Below, piece by piece: positions 15,885 through 24,301 of a stretch of 47,783 nt of DNA (position 1 is its first letter; each line of letters starts with the position of its first letter). Source of the DNA: Rhodoferax sp. (GTDB lineage: Bacteria > Pseudomonadota > Gammaproteobacteria > Burkholderiales > Burkholderiaceae_C); assembly GCA_030685025.1 (NCBI GenBank), contig JAUXWC010000183.1:1-47783 (forward strand). Direction: 5' to 3'. The notes below the pieces were generated by a model. It had not been told where the DNA came from. It was given only the letters and a program-made list of their open reading frames with translations, and did no database searches. The position numbers and the translations under genes are program-made.

Positions 15885-16834
15885 TGCACCACCGTGACGG
15901 CACCAAGCTGGCGTGGGCGGCGTGCTTGCTGGCCGGAGTGGCGGTGGCCGCCGAGCCCCCGGCCGGCAGCCTGAACGCCGACTCGGCTGGCGGCATCGAA
16001 GTCGGCGCGAACCGACTGCGCTTGACCGTGGACAGCAAGCTGCGACTGATCAAGTCGCAGTTGACGCAGTCACCCGCCGTGCAGCGGATTCTGCAAAGCG
16101 ATCACGCGCAGGCCAAACAAAAACTTGCCGATGCGCAGGCGGTCCATGAACGCGCCGAGGTGGAACTCAAGGAGGGGCGTCAGGAGGCGGCCATCAAACT
16201 GTTGGACGCCGCACTACGCGACATCGTGGCGGCATCCAACCTGGTACCCGACATGGCAAACCTGGCGGCGCGAGAACGCCGCCAGAACGCGGAACTGCGT
16301 GAGGCGATACGCACCTTCCAATCCCTGCACAAGGGTTTGTCCAGCCGCATGGCGACGATCAAACGGCACGCACCGGGCATCGGCACCGAAGTCGCCCGAA
16401 TAGACGAGATGATGGAACGCGCCGACACGCTGATCGCCACGGGCGATCAGCACCAGGCCAATGTGCTGTTGAACGCGGCCTACGCAATCGTGGTGCCGAC
16501 ATTGAACCGGATGCTGTCGGCCGAGACCATCGTGTACGAACTCAAGTTCGAATCAGTGGCACAGGAGTATGCGCATGAGCTGGCGCGCAATCGCAGCTTC
16601 GAAGAACTGATACCGATCGCATTGACCCGACTCGGTACCAGCTCGGAGGCGGCGGCCCTGGCTGATCGGTATGTAAGCCAAAGTCGCGACCTGCGCGAGC
16701 TGGCACGCCAGCAAACCGACAAGGCAGACTACCGTGCCGCCCTCAAGACCATCCAGAGCGCAACCGCCCACCTGGAGCGCGCGCTGCGCATCGCGGGGCT
16801 GGTCGTTCCGCAGTCAACCGAAATCGCTCCCTAA
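15881..16834 (+). CDS. Exported helical protein, unknown function (paralogue of 16842)
   Basis: The 317-aa protein starts at ATG 15881, overlapping the previous stop. It has a signal peptide ending VAA (about residue 24). The rest appears all-helical, rich in A, E, R, Q and L, with TPR-like pieces such as LKEGRQEAAIKLLDAALRDI and TGDQHQANVLLNAAY. There is no cysteine in the mature part and no haem motif. Its last third resembles that of the next gene product (EYAHELARN and GLVVP versus EYLYEVDRN and GVYIP). I do not recognise a named family. Its place between cytochrome genes suggests a periplasmic scaffold or adaptor, by inference. Confidence 0.75.
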   Translation: MMHHRDGTKLAWAACLLAGVAVAAEPPAGSLNADSAGGIEVGANRLRLTVDSKLRLIKSQLTQSPAVQRILQSDHAQAKQKLADAQAVHERAEVELKEGRQEAAIKLLDAALRDIVAASNLVPDMANLAARERRQNAELREAIRTFQSLHKGLSSRMATIKRHAPGIGTEVARIDEMMERADTLIATGDQHQANVLLNAAYAIVVPTLNRMLSAETIVYELKFESVAQEYAHELARNRSFEELIPIALTRLGTSSEAAALADRYVSQSRDLRELARQQTDKADYRAALKTIQSATAHLERALRIAGLVVPQSTEIAP

Positions 16835-16841
16835 GGTAGCC

Positions 16842-17771
16842 ATGAAACCACGCATCAAAATCGGCCTCTTGCTGCTATGCCTGAGCGCCGCCTGCGCGGC
16901 CCAGTCAGCCAACAGCCCCGAAGCCACGCCGGACAACCGCTCAAACCCGGCGCGCGCCGCGTCAGCACCAGCGCCACCCGATCGGGAGCAGATTGGGCGA
17001 CGGCTGGTTTCGCTGGCGACACTGATCGAGAAGTCGTCGGCCGCCAGGCAGATCGAATCAAGCGCCAACCCGCAGGTCGCCGTGCTGCGAGGCAAGGCGC
17101 GTGAGCTGCGACAACAGGCGGATCAGGCTTACCAGGCGGGCGATCTCATAGCTGCCGCACGCGGGCTCGATCAAGCGGCTAAGATGTTCTTCGAAGGAGT
17201 CCGACTGGCCGCGCCGGAACAGGTCACCGGCGAGAAGGAGCAACGCGATTTCGACAACCGAATGGAGAGCGTGCGGGCGCTGTTGGTGGCGCAAAAGCGC
17301 ATCAGCGCGGAGAAACGTCAGGGCGCCAAGGGCGCCGAGATCACCCTTTCGATCGAGTCGAAGATCCGCGATGCCGCAGCGCTGGCGGCGGGCGGAAAAC
17401 TCGATCAGGCGCGCTTGCTGCTCGATCAGGTCTATCGGACCACCAATCTGGCGATCGAAGGATTGCGCCAAGGTGACACCCTGGTACGTTCGCTTACCTT
17501 CGCGACCAAACAGGAGGAGTATTTGTATGAGGTGGACCGCAATGACACGCACAAAATGCTGATCAAGGTCTTGCTCGATGAACGGCGCGCCAGCAACGCC
17601 GGACTGGAGACCATGGTGCGCAAATACATGGAGCAGGCGGCTAGCCTGCGCGCCAACGCCGAAGGCATGGCCGCCAAACAGGATTTCGAGTCCGCCATCA
17701 AGTTGCTGGAGGACTCGACCAGGGAATTGGTGCGGGCCATTCGCGGTGCCGGCGTCTATATTCCAGGCTAG
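16842..17771 (+). CDS. Exported helical protein, unknown function (paralogue of 15881)
   Basis: The 309-aa protein starts at ATG 16842 behind AAGG, seven bases after the previous stop. The leader LLLLCLSAACAAQSA could be a signal peptide or a lipobox (SAAC), so it may be a lipoprotein. The mature region is mostly helical with TPR-like segments (AYQAGDLIAAARGLDQA, GGKLDQARLLLDQVYR, KQDFESAIKLLEDS). It is related to the preceding product over the C-terminal third. No catalytic or metal-binding motif is visible. The pair may form a hetero-oligomeric helical scaffold; that is speculation. Confidence 0.75.
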   Translation: MKPRIKIGLLLLCLSAACAAQSANSPEATPDNRSNPARAASAPAPPDREQIGRRLVSLATLIEKSSAARQIESSANPQVAVLRGKARELRQQADQAYQAGDLIAAARGLDQAAKMFFEGVRLAAPEQVTGEKEQRDFDNRMESVRALLVAQKRISAEKRQGAKGAEITLSIESKIRDAAALAAGGKLDQARLLLDQVYRTTNLAIEGLRQGDTLVRSLTFATKQEEYLYEVDRNDTHKMLIKVLLDERRASNAGLETMVRKYMEQAASLRANAEGMAAKQDFESAIKLLEDSTRELVRAIRGAGVYIPG

Positions 17772-17778
17772 GACTTGA

Positions 17779-18321
17779 ATGCTGATCCACGCCTCACGAG
17801 CCGCAAAGCGAGTGCTGCAGGGCTTGCTGGTGGTGGTGGCCGCGCTCATGCTGGCGGGTTGGGTATCGGCCAGCACCAGCACGCACGTGCCGCTGGCCAA
17901 GGACGGCGTGCACGATCCGGCCAGCCCGGCCATCAAGATATTGCAAGAACCCAGCGAGGCCTTGTCGAAGCTGCCCCCCGATGCGGTGGGCAATCGCGTT
18001 CGTTGGGTCAAGGCACTGGAACAAGGCCTCATCACGCCACGTGCCAACCTCTTGCCCGACACAACGATCCGGGTGTTGGATCTGGATGTGTTGATGCCAC
18101 GCACCGGCGAGTTGCCGATGGTTCGTTTTCCACACCGCCAGCATACGGAATGGCTGGACTGCGCCAACTGCCATGAGAAGCTGTTCAAGTCGAAGACCGG
18201 TAGCACGACCAGCATGAACATGTTTCAAATTCTGCAAGGGGAATACTGTGGGCGCTGTCACGGCGCCGTGGCGTTTCCCTTGACCGAGTGCAACCGTTGC
18301 CACAGCGTGGTGCGCAAATGA
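17779..18321 (+). CDS. Trihaem c7-type cytochrome
   Basis: The 180-aa protein has a signal peptide or anchor (residues about 12-33). The mature region starts with a spacer that contains DGVHDPASPA, also found as DGIHDPSNAG in the protein at 14898. Haem motifs are CANCH, CGRCH and CNRCH, with FPHRQHTEWLDCANCH supplying bis-His ligands. It is the stand-alone counterpart of the C-terminal domain of the 14898 protein. Its stop overlaps the ATG of the next cytochrome gene (ATGA). Likely a periplasmic carrier. Confidence 0.85.
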   Translation: MLIHASRAAKRVLQGLLVVVAALMLAGWVSASTSTHVPLAKDGVHDPASPAIKILQEPSEALSKLPPDAVGNRVRWVKALEQGLITPRANLLPDTTIRVLDLDVLMPRTGELPMVRFPHRQHTEWLDCANCHEKLFKSKTGSTTSMNMFQILQGEYCGRCHGAVAFPLTECNRCHSVVRK

Positions 18322-18755
18322 AGGCATGGCCCAGGCATTGGCGCGAAATTCGGGCGACAAGACGCGGCCGCAAGCGGCACACCGCTCGCGCCATCGCTGC
18401 CGTGCTTGCCATGGCGCTGTCCCCGCTCATGTTGCCAGCCAATGCAGAGTACGCCGACGTGGTGCTGAACAAACGCTCTGAAGCGCAGGGCGTGCGCCCG
18501 GTGGTATTCCCGCACTGGTTTCATCGCATCCGTTTCCGTTGCAAGGTGTGCCACTCGGAGTTGGGCTTCGAAATGCGCGCGGGCAGCAATGATGTGATGA
18601 TGGCCGACATCATCGACGGCAAGTTCTGCGGCATGTGCCACAACGACCGTATTGCGTGGGGGGCGGCCAATTGCGACCTGTGCCATTCCGGCCTGCGTGG
18701 CCTCAAGAGCGGCATCTACGGGGGCGACTCCACCACTGGACCGGGGCGGTGGTGA
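18318..18755 (+). CDS. Trihaem c7-type cytochrome
   Basis: The 145-aa protein starts at ATG 18318, overlapping the previous stop. A basic N-terminus (RRGRKRHTAR) precedes a signal peptide ending NAE-YA or near it. Haem motifs are CKVCH, CGMCH and CDLCH, with FPHWFHRIRFRCKVCH giving extra histidines. It is paralogous to the 14435 protein and shares the start EYADVVLN versus EFGDVVIN. It is the last of four c7-type genes and is followed by an NHL lipoprotein gene one base after its stop. Confidence 0.85.
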   Translation: MKAWPRHWREIRATRRGRKRHTARAIAAVLAMALSPLMLPANAEYADVVLNKRSEAQGVRPVVFPHWFHRIRFRCKVCHSELGFEMRAGSNDVMMADIIDGKFCGMCHNDRIAWGAANCDLCHSGLRGLKSGIYGGDSTTGPGRW

Positions 18756-18756
18756 G

Positions 18757-19899
18757 ATGCGGCCCGCGTGGATTCATGGCACCGGAGTGGCGCGCATCAT
18801 GACCGGCAGGGCGCGGGTCGGCGCTTGGCCGTCATGGCGCATCGGATGGGCCGCCGTGCTGCTGGCCCTGCTGGGCTTGTCCGGCTGCGCGGAGGTCAAG
18901 TACGTGATGCGCCTTGACCCACTGCCTGACGCCACCCAGCCGACGCAGCGGTGGCCCGCTGCGCCCGAGACGCCCCGTTACCGCTACGTGGGCCAGTTGC
19001 TGGGGGAAGAGAACTTCGTCTCCGACGGGACCGTCCAGCGCAACGCGGGCGTCAAGTTGTTCCATTGGCTGGTGGGGCTGTTCGACGGATCCGAAGAGAA
19101 GCTCACCTTGAAGCGACCCCAAAGTGGCACGGTCGATGCTCAGGGCAGGATCTTGGTCACCGACATCAGCAACCACGCGGTGCTGGTGTTCGATCCGGTA
19201 GCGGGCAAGCTGCTGGTCTGGGGGCAGGCACAGGCGCAGACAAATTTTGTCACGCCGATCGGCATCGCGATGGGCGCTGGCGGCCAGGTCCTGGTGGCCG
19301 ATGCCGAACTGGGCCGGGTGTTTCGGCTGGACCAAGAGGGCAAGCCGCTGGGCAGCTTCGGCCAGGGCGTCTTGACACGCCCCACCGGCCTGGCGCGCGA
19401 TGCCACGCTTGGCCGGGTTTATGTGTCCGACACCCATGCGCACGACATCAAGGTATTTGACGACGCGGGTGGCCTGCTGGAGATCATCGGCCAACGCGGC
19501 GAGGGACCGGACGAACTGAACTTTCCCACCCACTTGGCATTCAGCGGCGGCAAGTTGTATGTCGCCGACAGCATGAACGCAAGAGTGCAGGTATTCGACA
19601 CACAAGGCGGCGCCAGCAGCACGATCGGGCGACGCGGGCGTTTTGTTGGCAACCTGTCGCGCCCCAAAGGTGTCGCGGTTGATGGCAGGGGCCATGTTTA
19701 CGTGGTTGAATCGTTCTACGACAATCTTTTGGTGTTCGATGGCGCTGGCAATTTCCTGATGCCGATTGGCGGAACCGGCAAGGAGGTCGGCCAGTTCTAT
19801 TTGCCGGCGGGCGTCTGGAGTGACGCGCGGGGGCGGATTTATGTGGCCGACATGTTCAATGGCCGTGTCGTGATTTTCCAATTCCTGGGAGCAAACTGA
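18757..19899 (+). CDS. NHL-repeat six-bladed beta-propeller lipoprotein
   Basis: The protein has 380 residues from ATG 18757; ATG 18799 is an alternative nearer the signal sequence. The leader ends in the lipobox LSGC. The mature N-terminus contains WPAAPETPRYRY, the motif shared with the propellers at 5307 and 8953. NHL blades run from about residue 110 to 375 (GRILVTDISNHAVLVFD, GRVYVSDTHAHDIKVFD, KLYVADSMNARVQVFD, GRIYVADMFNGRVVIF). The TGA overlaps the ATG of the 11-haem cytochrome, so the pair is translationally coupled. It is the third NHL gene placed beside an OmcE-type cytochrome gene. Confidence 0.85.
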   Translation: MRPAWIHGTGVARIMTGRARVGAWPSWRIGWAAVLLALLGLSGCAEVKYVMRLDPLPDATQPTQRWPAAPETPRYRYVGQLLGEENFVSDGTVQRNAGVKLFHWLVGLFDGSEEKLTLKRPQSGTVDAQGRILVTDISNHAVLVFDPVAGKLLVWGQAQAQTNFVTPIGIAMGAGGQVLVADAELGRVFRLDQEGKPLGSFGQGVLTRPTGLARDATLGRVYVSDTHAHDIKVFDDAGGLLEIIGQRGEGPDELNFPTHLAFSGGKLYVADSMNARVQVFDTQGGASSTIGRRGRFVGNLSRPKGVAVDGRGHVYVVESFYDNLLVFDGAGNFLMPIGGTGKEVGQFYLPAGVWSDARGRIYVADMFNGRVVIFQFLGAN

Positions 19900-22481
19900 T
19901 GTCTTGGCGAGGGCGATTTGCAGCGACGCTGATCAGCTTGGGCTTGGCTCTGGTTGTTGCCCTGGCACAGGCCGCCATCGCCGTGACCGACAAGGTCTCG
20001 GACGTGCGCGGCACCAAGCACAACCTGTCGGCGGCGGCGGACGGGTCGGCCACGCCAAGCGGCGGCACGGTGCCGGGCCGCACGGTCAAGGCGAGCTCCG
20101 AAACACAGGTTTGCGTGTTCTGCCACACGCCACACGAGGCCACGTCGGGCGTGGTCGGGCCGCTGTGGAATCGGGCGTTGTCGGGCGCCAGTTACACACC
20201 CTACAACTCCAGCTCGATGGAGGCGGATGCGGCGGAACTCGCCGCGCAGCCTGGCGGCAGCTCCAAGCTGTGCCTGTCTTGCCACGACGGCACGATGGCG
20301 ATCGACAAGGTCAACGTGCTCAACGGCGCCAGGAACGTCACCATCCCGATGGTGGGCAGCAGTTCACCCGTCAAAATGCCCAGCGGCAGCGCCACCACCG
20401 GTTTCACCCGGACTCTGGGCACCGACCTGAGCAGCGATCACCCGATTTCCTTCACCTACAACAGCACGCTGGCGGTGTACGACGGCGAATTGCGCGGCCC
20501 CGATGGCACGGTGGTTGGCAACCGCGTGGCCGGCGGCGTCAAGCCCAAGATGCCACTGGAGAACGGCCAGATGCAGTGCGCCACGTGCCACGATCCGCAT
20601 CTGCGCGACAAGGTCAGCAGCAATGGCAACGCCAAGTTTCTGCGCATGAACCGTTTTCAGGTGACGCAGCCAAGCGGCGGCGCATTCAACAGCACCAATG
20701 ACACCGTTTGTCTGGCCTGTCATGACAAGGGCGGGGTGTCCTGGGCCTACTCGGCACACGCCAACAGTCAGGTGGCCAGCCAGTTGTACAAGGACGTGGC
20801 CGCGCAGCGCCGGGAGTTCCCCTCATCGTTGGATGTGCCCGCCAACACCAATCCGCCGGTCTGGCAGGTGGCCTGCCTGAACTGCCATGACACCCACAGC
20901 GTGCAGGGTGCGCGGCGTCTGCTGCGCGAGGCGACCGACAGCACCGCCAGTCCCAAGGCCGGCGGCAATGCGGCGCAGGAAGAGACTTGTTACCAATGCC
21001 ACACCACCAGTGGCGCGTCGGCGGTGACTTACGTGGCCAACACCGCCACCGCGGTGCCCGACATCAAGAGCGATTTCAGTCTCGCGCGACACATGCCCAT
21101 CAAGTCGAGCGAGCAGGTGGCGCTCACTGAGGTACACGATGTCGGGGGCGTGTTTAACGACGCCGTCGACGCCAATTGCAGCAAGACCACCGGCAAGTGT
21201 GGCAAGGACTTGCTGGAGTCGCGCGCCAAACTCGGCTTTGGCGGGCTGGGCCAACTGAACAATCGCCATGCCGAGTGCAGCGACTGCCACAACCCGCACC
21301 GGGTGGTGAAGTTCCGGGATTTTCGCGGCAATCCGCTGGGCGCCATCACCGGCGTGCCGGACGCCGCCGGCACGCACGCCCATGCCGACGACAACGCGGC
21401 GATCCACAGCAACGTGGCGTCAGGCGTGCTGCGCGGCTCGTGGGGCGTCGAGCCCACCTACAGCTCCCCCTCGTTCCACAGCCAGCCTTCTGGTTTTGCG
21501 GTCAAACGCGGCGATCCGGGCTCCAGCACGGCGGCCGCGGCGGGCTCCAGCCACGTCACGCGCGAGTACCAAATCTGCCTGAAGTGCCACTCCAACTACG
21601 CTTACTCGGACGACAACGTCTACCCCAACAGCAGCACACGGCCGCAGTTGGGCGGCACCGGCCTGACGCCAGCGAATGCCAACGGTCACGTCAATTTCAG
21701 CAGCTACACCAACCAGGCCAAGGAGTTCCAGGCGCCCAGCGCGCACGCGGTGCGGATCGGCTCGGTCAATTTGGGCAACAACGGCGGCACCGGCACGGCA
21801 GCGTCCAACAACAACAACCACCGGTCCTGGCACCCGGTGATGGCGCCCACCGGCCGCACCACCCGCGCTGGCGCCTGGCTTGCACCGTGGAACAACACCG
21901 GCACCGGCGGCAAGTTGGGTCGCCTGGGGGTTCAGACCATGTACTGTTCGGACTGCCACGGCTCCAGCACCGGCACCACGGCATCGGTGATCCCCACTGG
22001 CGGCGACAACGGCGCGGCCTGGGGACCCCACGGTTCGAGCATCAATTTCCTGCTCAAGGGCGACTGGAGCACCGCCTCCGGCGAAGGCAACGCCAACACC
22101 CTGTGTTTCAAGTGCCACAGTGCCAGTGCCTATAGCGGCGGTGGCGGCACCGGGTTTCAAACGGACAAAGGTGATGGCCACACGGTGCATTCGGAAAGAA
22201 TCGACAACCCCATGATGTGCAATTCCTGCCATGTGGCGGTGCCCCACGGCTGGAAGAACCGCGGTTTGCTGGTCAACCTGCTCGATGTCGGTGCCGAGGC
22301 CGGGCTGGCGCCGGGCACGGCGGTGCCGTTCACCAACAACGTCGGCTACAGCAACGGCCCTTACTACCGCAAAGCGTTCCTTCGCATCACCTCGTTTCCG
22401 GCCGCAGGCGCCCAGTGGACCGAGAGCAACTGCAATGGCGGCAGGGACACCATGAAAACCAATTGCGAGACCCCGCTGTGA
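19899..22481 (+). CDS. Undecahaem cytochrome with an OmcE-like N-terminal domain
   Basis: The 860-aa exported protein has a signal peptide ending AIA (about residue 28). Eleven CxxCH motifs are visible: CVFCH (72), CLSCH (125), CATCH (227), CLACH (271), then CLNCH, CYQCH, CSDCH, CLKCH, CSDCH, CFKCH and CNSCH. Residues about 30-275 repeat the OmcE-like order and its four extra histidines (H41, H79, H181, H234). The remaining part is a seven-haem domain with Gly/Ser/Asn-rich segments, suggesting surface exposure. It ends SNCNGGRDTMKTNCE, two cysteines that could form a disulfide. It may cap, nucleate or anchor a filament, or act as a terminal reductase; both are inference. The last base pair region overlaps the GTG start of the ResB gene. 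Confidence 0.85.
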   Translation: MSWRGRFAATLISLGLALVVALAQAAIAVTDKVSDVRGTKHNLSAAADGSATPSGGTVPGRTVKASSETQVCVFCHTPHEATSGVVGPLWNRALSGASYTPYNSSSMEADAAELAAQPGGSSKLCLSCHDGTMAIDKVNVLNGARNVTIPMVGSSSPVKMPSGSATTGFTRTLGTDLSSDHPISFTYNSTLAVYDGELRGPDGTVVGNRVAGGVKPKMPLENGQMQCATCHDPHLRDKVSSNGNAKFLRMNRFQVTQPSGGAFNSTNDTVCLACHDKGGVSWAYSAHANSQVASQLYKDVAAQRREFPSSLDVPANTNPPVWQVACLNCHDTHSVQGARRLLREATDSTASPKAGGNAAQEETCYQCHTTSGASAVTYVANTATAVPDIKSDFSLARHMPIKSSEQVALTEVHDVGGVFNDAVDANCSKTTGKCGKDLLESRAKLGFGGLGQLNNRHAECSDCHNPHRVVKFRDFRGNPLGAITGVPDAAGTHAHADDNAAIHSNVASGVLRGSWGVEPTYSSPSFHSQPSGFAVKRGDPGSSTAAAAGSSHVTREYQICLKCHSNYAYSDDNVYPNSSTRPQLGGTGLTPANANGHVNFSSYTNQAKEFQAPSAHAVRIGSVNLGNNGGTGTAASNNNNHRSWHPVMAPTGRTTRAGAWLAPWNNTGTGGKLGRLGVQTMYCSDCHGSSTGTTASVIPTGGDNGAAWGPHGSSINFLLKGDWSTASGEGNANTLCFKCHSASAYSGGGGTGFQTDKGDGHTVHSERIDNPMMCNSCHVAVPHGWKNRGLLVNLLDVGAEAGLAPGTAVPFTNNVGYSNGPYYRKAFLRITSFPAAGAQWTESNCNGGRDTMKTNCETPL

Positions 22482-23485
22482 GCGCCAGTCCGGCGTTGGC
22501 CCAGCCCCTGCGGCCAGCGACGCGGTGGCTGCTGGTCCTGGCTTCGCCAAAGCTCACGCCCTTCGGACTGGCCCTGCTGGGGGCCGCCAGTGTGGCGGTC
22601 TACCAACTCGATGCCAAGGCTGCGCCCTGGCTGGCACTGCCGCTGCTGTTGCTGGCGCTGAACTTGCTCGCCGCCGTGGCCACCAACGCGGTGTTCCGGC
22701 GCCAACTGCCGCTGTTGGTGTTTCACCTCGCCTTGGCCGCGCTGGTGCTGCTGGCGGCTGTTGGCCAACTGTCCTATCTGAAAGGCAACGCCGAGCTCAC
22801 CGAGGGCGCCGCCTTTGAGGGTCTGCGAAGCCGGGAGAGCGGCCCCTGGCACGGCGGGCGCTTGCGCGAGCTGCATTTCGTGAACGACGGCTTCGAGATC
22901 AGCTACATGGCCGGCCCGGTGATGGACCGCAACGTCAACCGGGTGCGCTGGCAAGACGAACAGGGGAGTGAGCGCAGCGGCGAGATCGAAGCCAACCAGC
23001 CGCTGGTTCTGATGGGCTACCGCATCTATCCCACCTCCAACAAGGGCTTTGCGCCGGTGTTTGTCTGGCAGCCGGCACAAGGGCCGGCGCTGCTGACGGC
23101 GGTGCACTTGCCGAGCTTTCCGGCCAACGCGAGTGCGCAGGCGCAAACCTGGCGCCCGCCGGGTAGCCAGGCCGATGTCTGGGTGATGCTGGCGGTCGAC
23201 GAAAACCTGATACCGGCGGATCGCGCCTCGCGCTTTCGGCTGCCCGAGCAGCGTGGCATCGTGCTGCGCCAGCAGGACCAACGTTTTGAGCTGCAGCCCG
23301 GACAAGGCGTGGCGCTGGCCGATGGCTGGCTGCACTACCGCGAGCTGCGGACCTGGATGGGTTATCGGTTCTTCCATGACTGGACCATTCCGTGGATGCT
23401 GGCGAGCTGCACCGTGGCGGTACTCAGCATGGCTTGGCATTTCTGGCGAAAATTTGCGACGACGCCCTGGAACAAGGCTGCTTAA
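22478..23485 (+). CDS. resB: ResB-like cytochrome c biogenesis protein
   Basis: System II maturation (ResB/CcsB with CcsA) carries haem across the inner membrane and attaches it to apocytochromes. The GTG at 22478 overlaps the TGA of the cytochrome gene and gives 335 aa. There are three N-terminal membrane helices (about 18-37, 45-66, 70-92; the third has an embedded His in LVFHLAL), a periplasmic domain of about 200 residues, and a C-terminal helix after FFHDWTIPWML. It is shorter than typical stand-alone ResB proteins. It is directly upstream of CcsA, as expected. A locus-dedicated maturation pair fits the high haem load. Confidence 0.8.
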   Translation: MSASPALAQPLRPATRWLLVLASPKLTPFGLALLGAASVAVYQLDAKAAPWLALPLLLLALNLLAAVATNAVFRRQLPLLVFHLALAALVLLAAVGQLSYLKGNAELTEGAAFEGLRSRESGPWHGGRLRELHFVNDGFEISYMAGPVMDRNVNRVRWQDEQGSERSGEIEANQPLVLMGYRIYPTSNKGFAPVFVWQPAQGPALLTAVHLPSFPANASAQAQTWRPPGSQADVWVMLAVDENLIPADRASRFRLPEQRGIVLRQQDQRFELQPGQGVALADGWLHYRELRTWMGYRFFHDWTIPWMLASCTVAVLSMAWHFWRKFATTPWNKAA

Positions 23486-23488
23486 GGC

Positions 23489-24301
23489 ATGGAACTCGAA
23501 CTCAGAGCCCTGTGGGCCGGCATCATCTGCTACGTGTTGGGCGGCTCGGTGGCGATTGGCGCCCTGGTGCTGAAAAAACGCCCGGAACGCTCGATACTGG
23601 GCTTGATCACCGTCGGCTGGCTGCTGCATACGGCGGCGCTGCTGATCCGCTGGGAGCGCCTCGGTCAGGGGCCGTTTGTCACCATGTTCGAGATCCTGTC
23701 GAGCAACATCTGGAGCCTGGTGCTGGTGTATGCGCTGTGTTACTGGCGGATCGCCTCGATTCGGCCAACCGCCGCGCTGGTGATGCCGATCCTGTTTGTG
23801 ATGATGGGTTGGCTGATGTTGTCGAGTCCCGGCGAGGTGCACTTCCCGCGCTCGTTTCGCACGCCGTGGCTGTTCATTCATGTCGGCCTGGGCAAGGTGT
23901 TCCTGGGGGCGATGCTGGTGGCGGTTGGCCTGGCCGGGGTGATTCAGTTACGCCGCACGGCGCGCGGAGCGAGTTGGTTCCAGCGGCTGCCGCCCGACGC
24001 CGGGCTGGACGATCTGGCGTACCGCTTCATGGCGCTGGGCTTGATTTTCAACGGCCTGATGCTGGTGGCCGGCGCGATCTGGGCGCAAGATGCCTGGGGA
24101 CGCTACTGGGCGTGGGATCCGCTGGAAACCTGGGCCTTCATCACCTGGCTGCTGCTGGCGGTGGCGCTGCATGTGCGGGTCACCTACAAGCCGTCGCCGC
24201 GCCTGTCGTCGGCGCTGGCGTTTGTGGTGTTTGTGGTGGCCTTCCTGACCTTTTTCGGCATTCCGTTTCTGTCTGACCGGCCACACCAGGGGACATTTTG
24301 A
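23489..24301 (+). CDS. ccsA: CcsA/ResC-type cytochrome c assembly protein
   Basis: The 270-aa polytopic membrane protein carries the tryptophan-rich WWD motif that presents haem at the periplasmic face: WAQDAWGRYWAWDPLETW near residues 194-211. About eight hydrophobic helices are visible. Conserved histidines flank the motif (LHTAALLIRWE near residue 48; ALHVRVTYKP near 226). The ATG at 23489 is three bases after the ResB stop. With ResB it forms the System II synthetase. Confidence 0.9.
   Translation: MELELRALWAGIICYVLGGSVAIGALVLKKRPERSILGLITVGWLLHTAALLIRWERLGQGPFVTMFEILSSNIWSLVLVYALCYWRIASIRPTAALVMPILFVMMGWLMLSSPGEVHFPRSFRTPWLFIHVGLGKVFLGAMLVAVGLAGVIQLRRTARGASWFQRLPPDAGLDDLAYRFMALGLIFNGLMLVAGAIWAQDAWGRYWAWDPLETWAFITWLLLAVALHVRVTYKPSPRLSSALAFVVFVVAFLTFFGIPFLSDRPHQGTF

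Noticed and set aside
22364-23881. A 505-codon open frame on the minus strand
   Set aside because: It is antisense to the ResB and CcsA genes, contains no family motif, and is rich in R, Q, H and P, as expected from high-GC codon use on the opposite strand.
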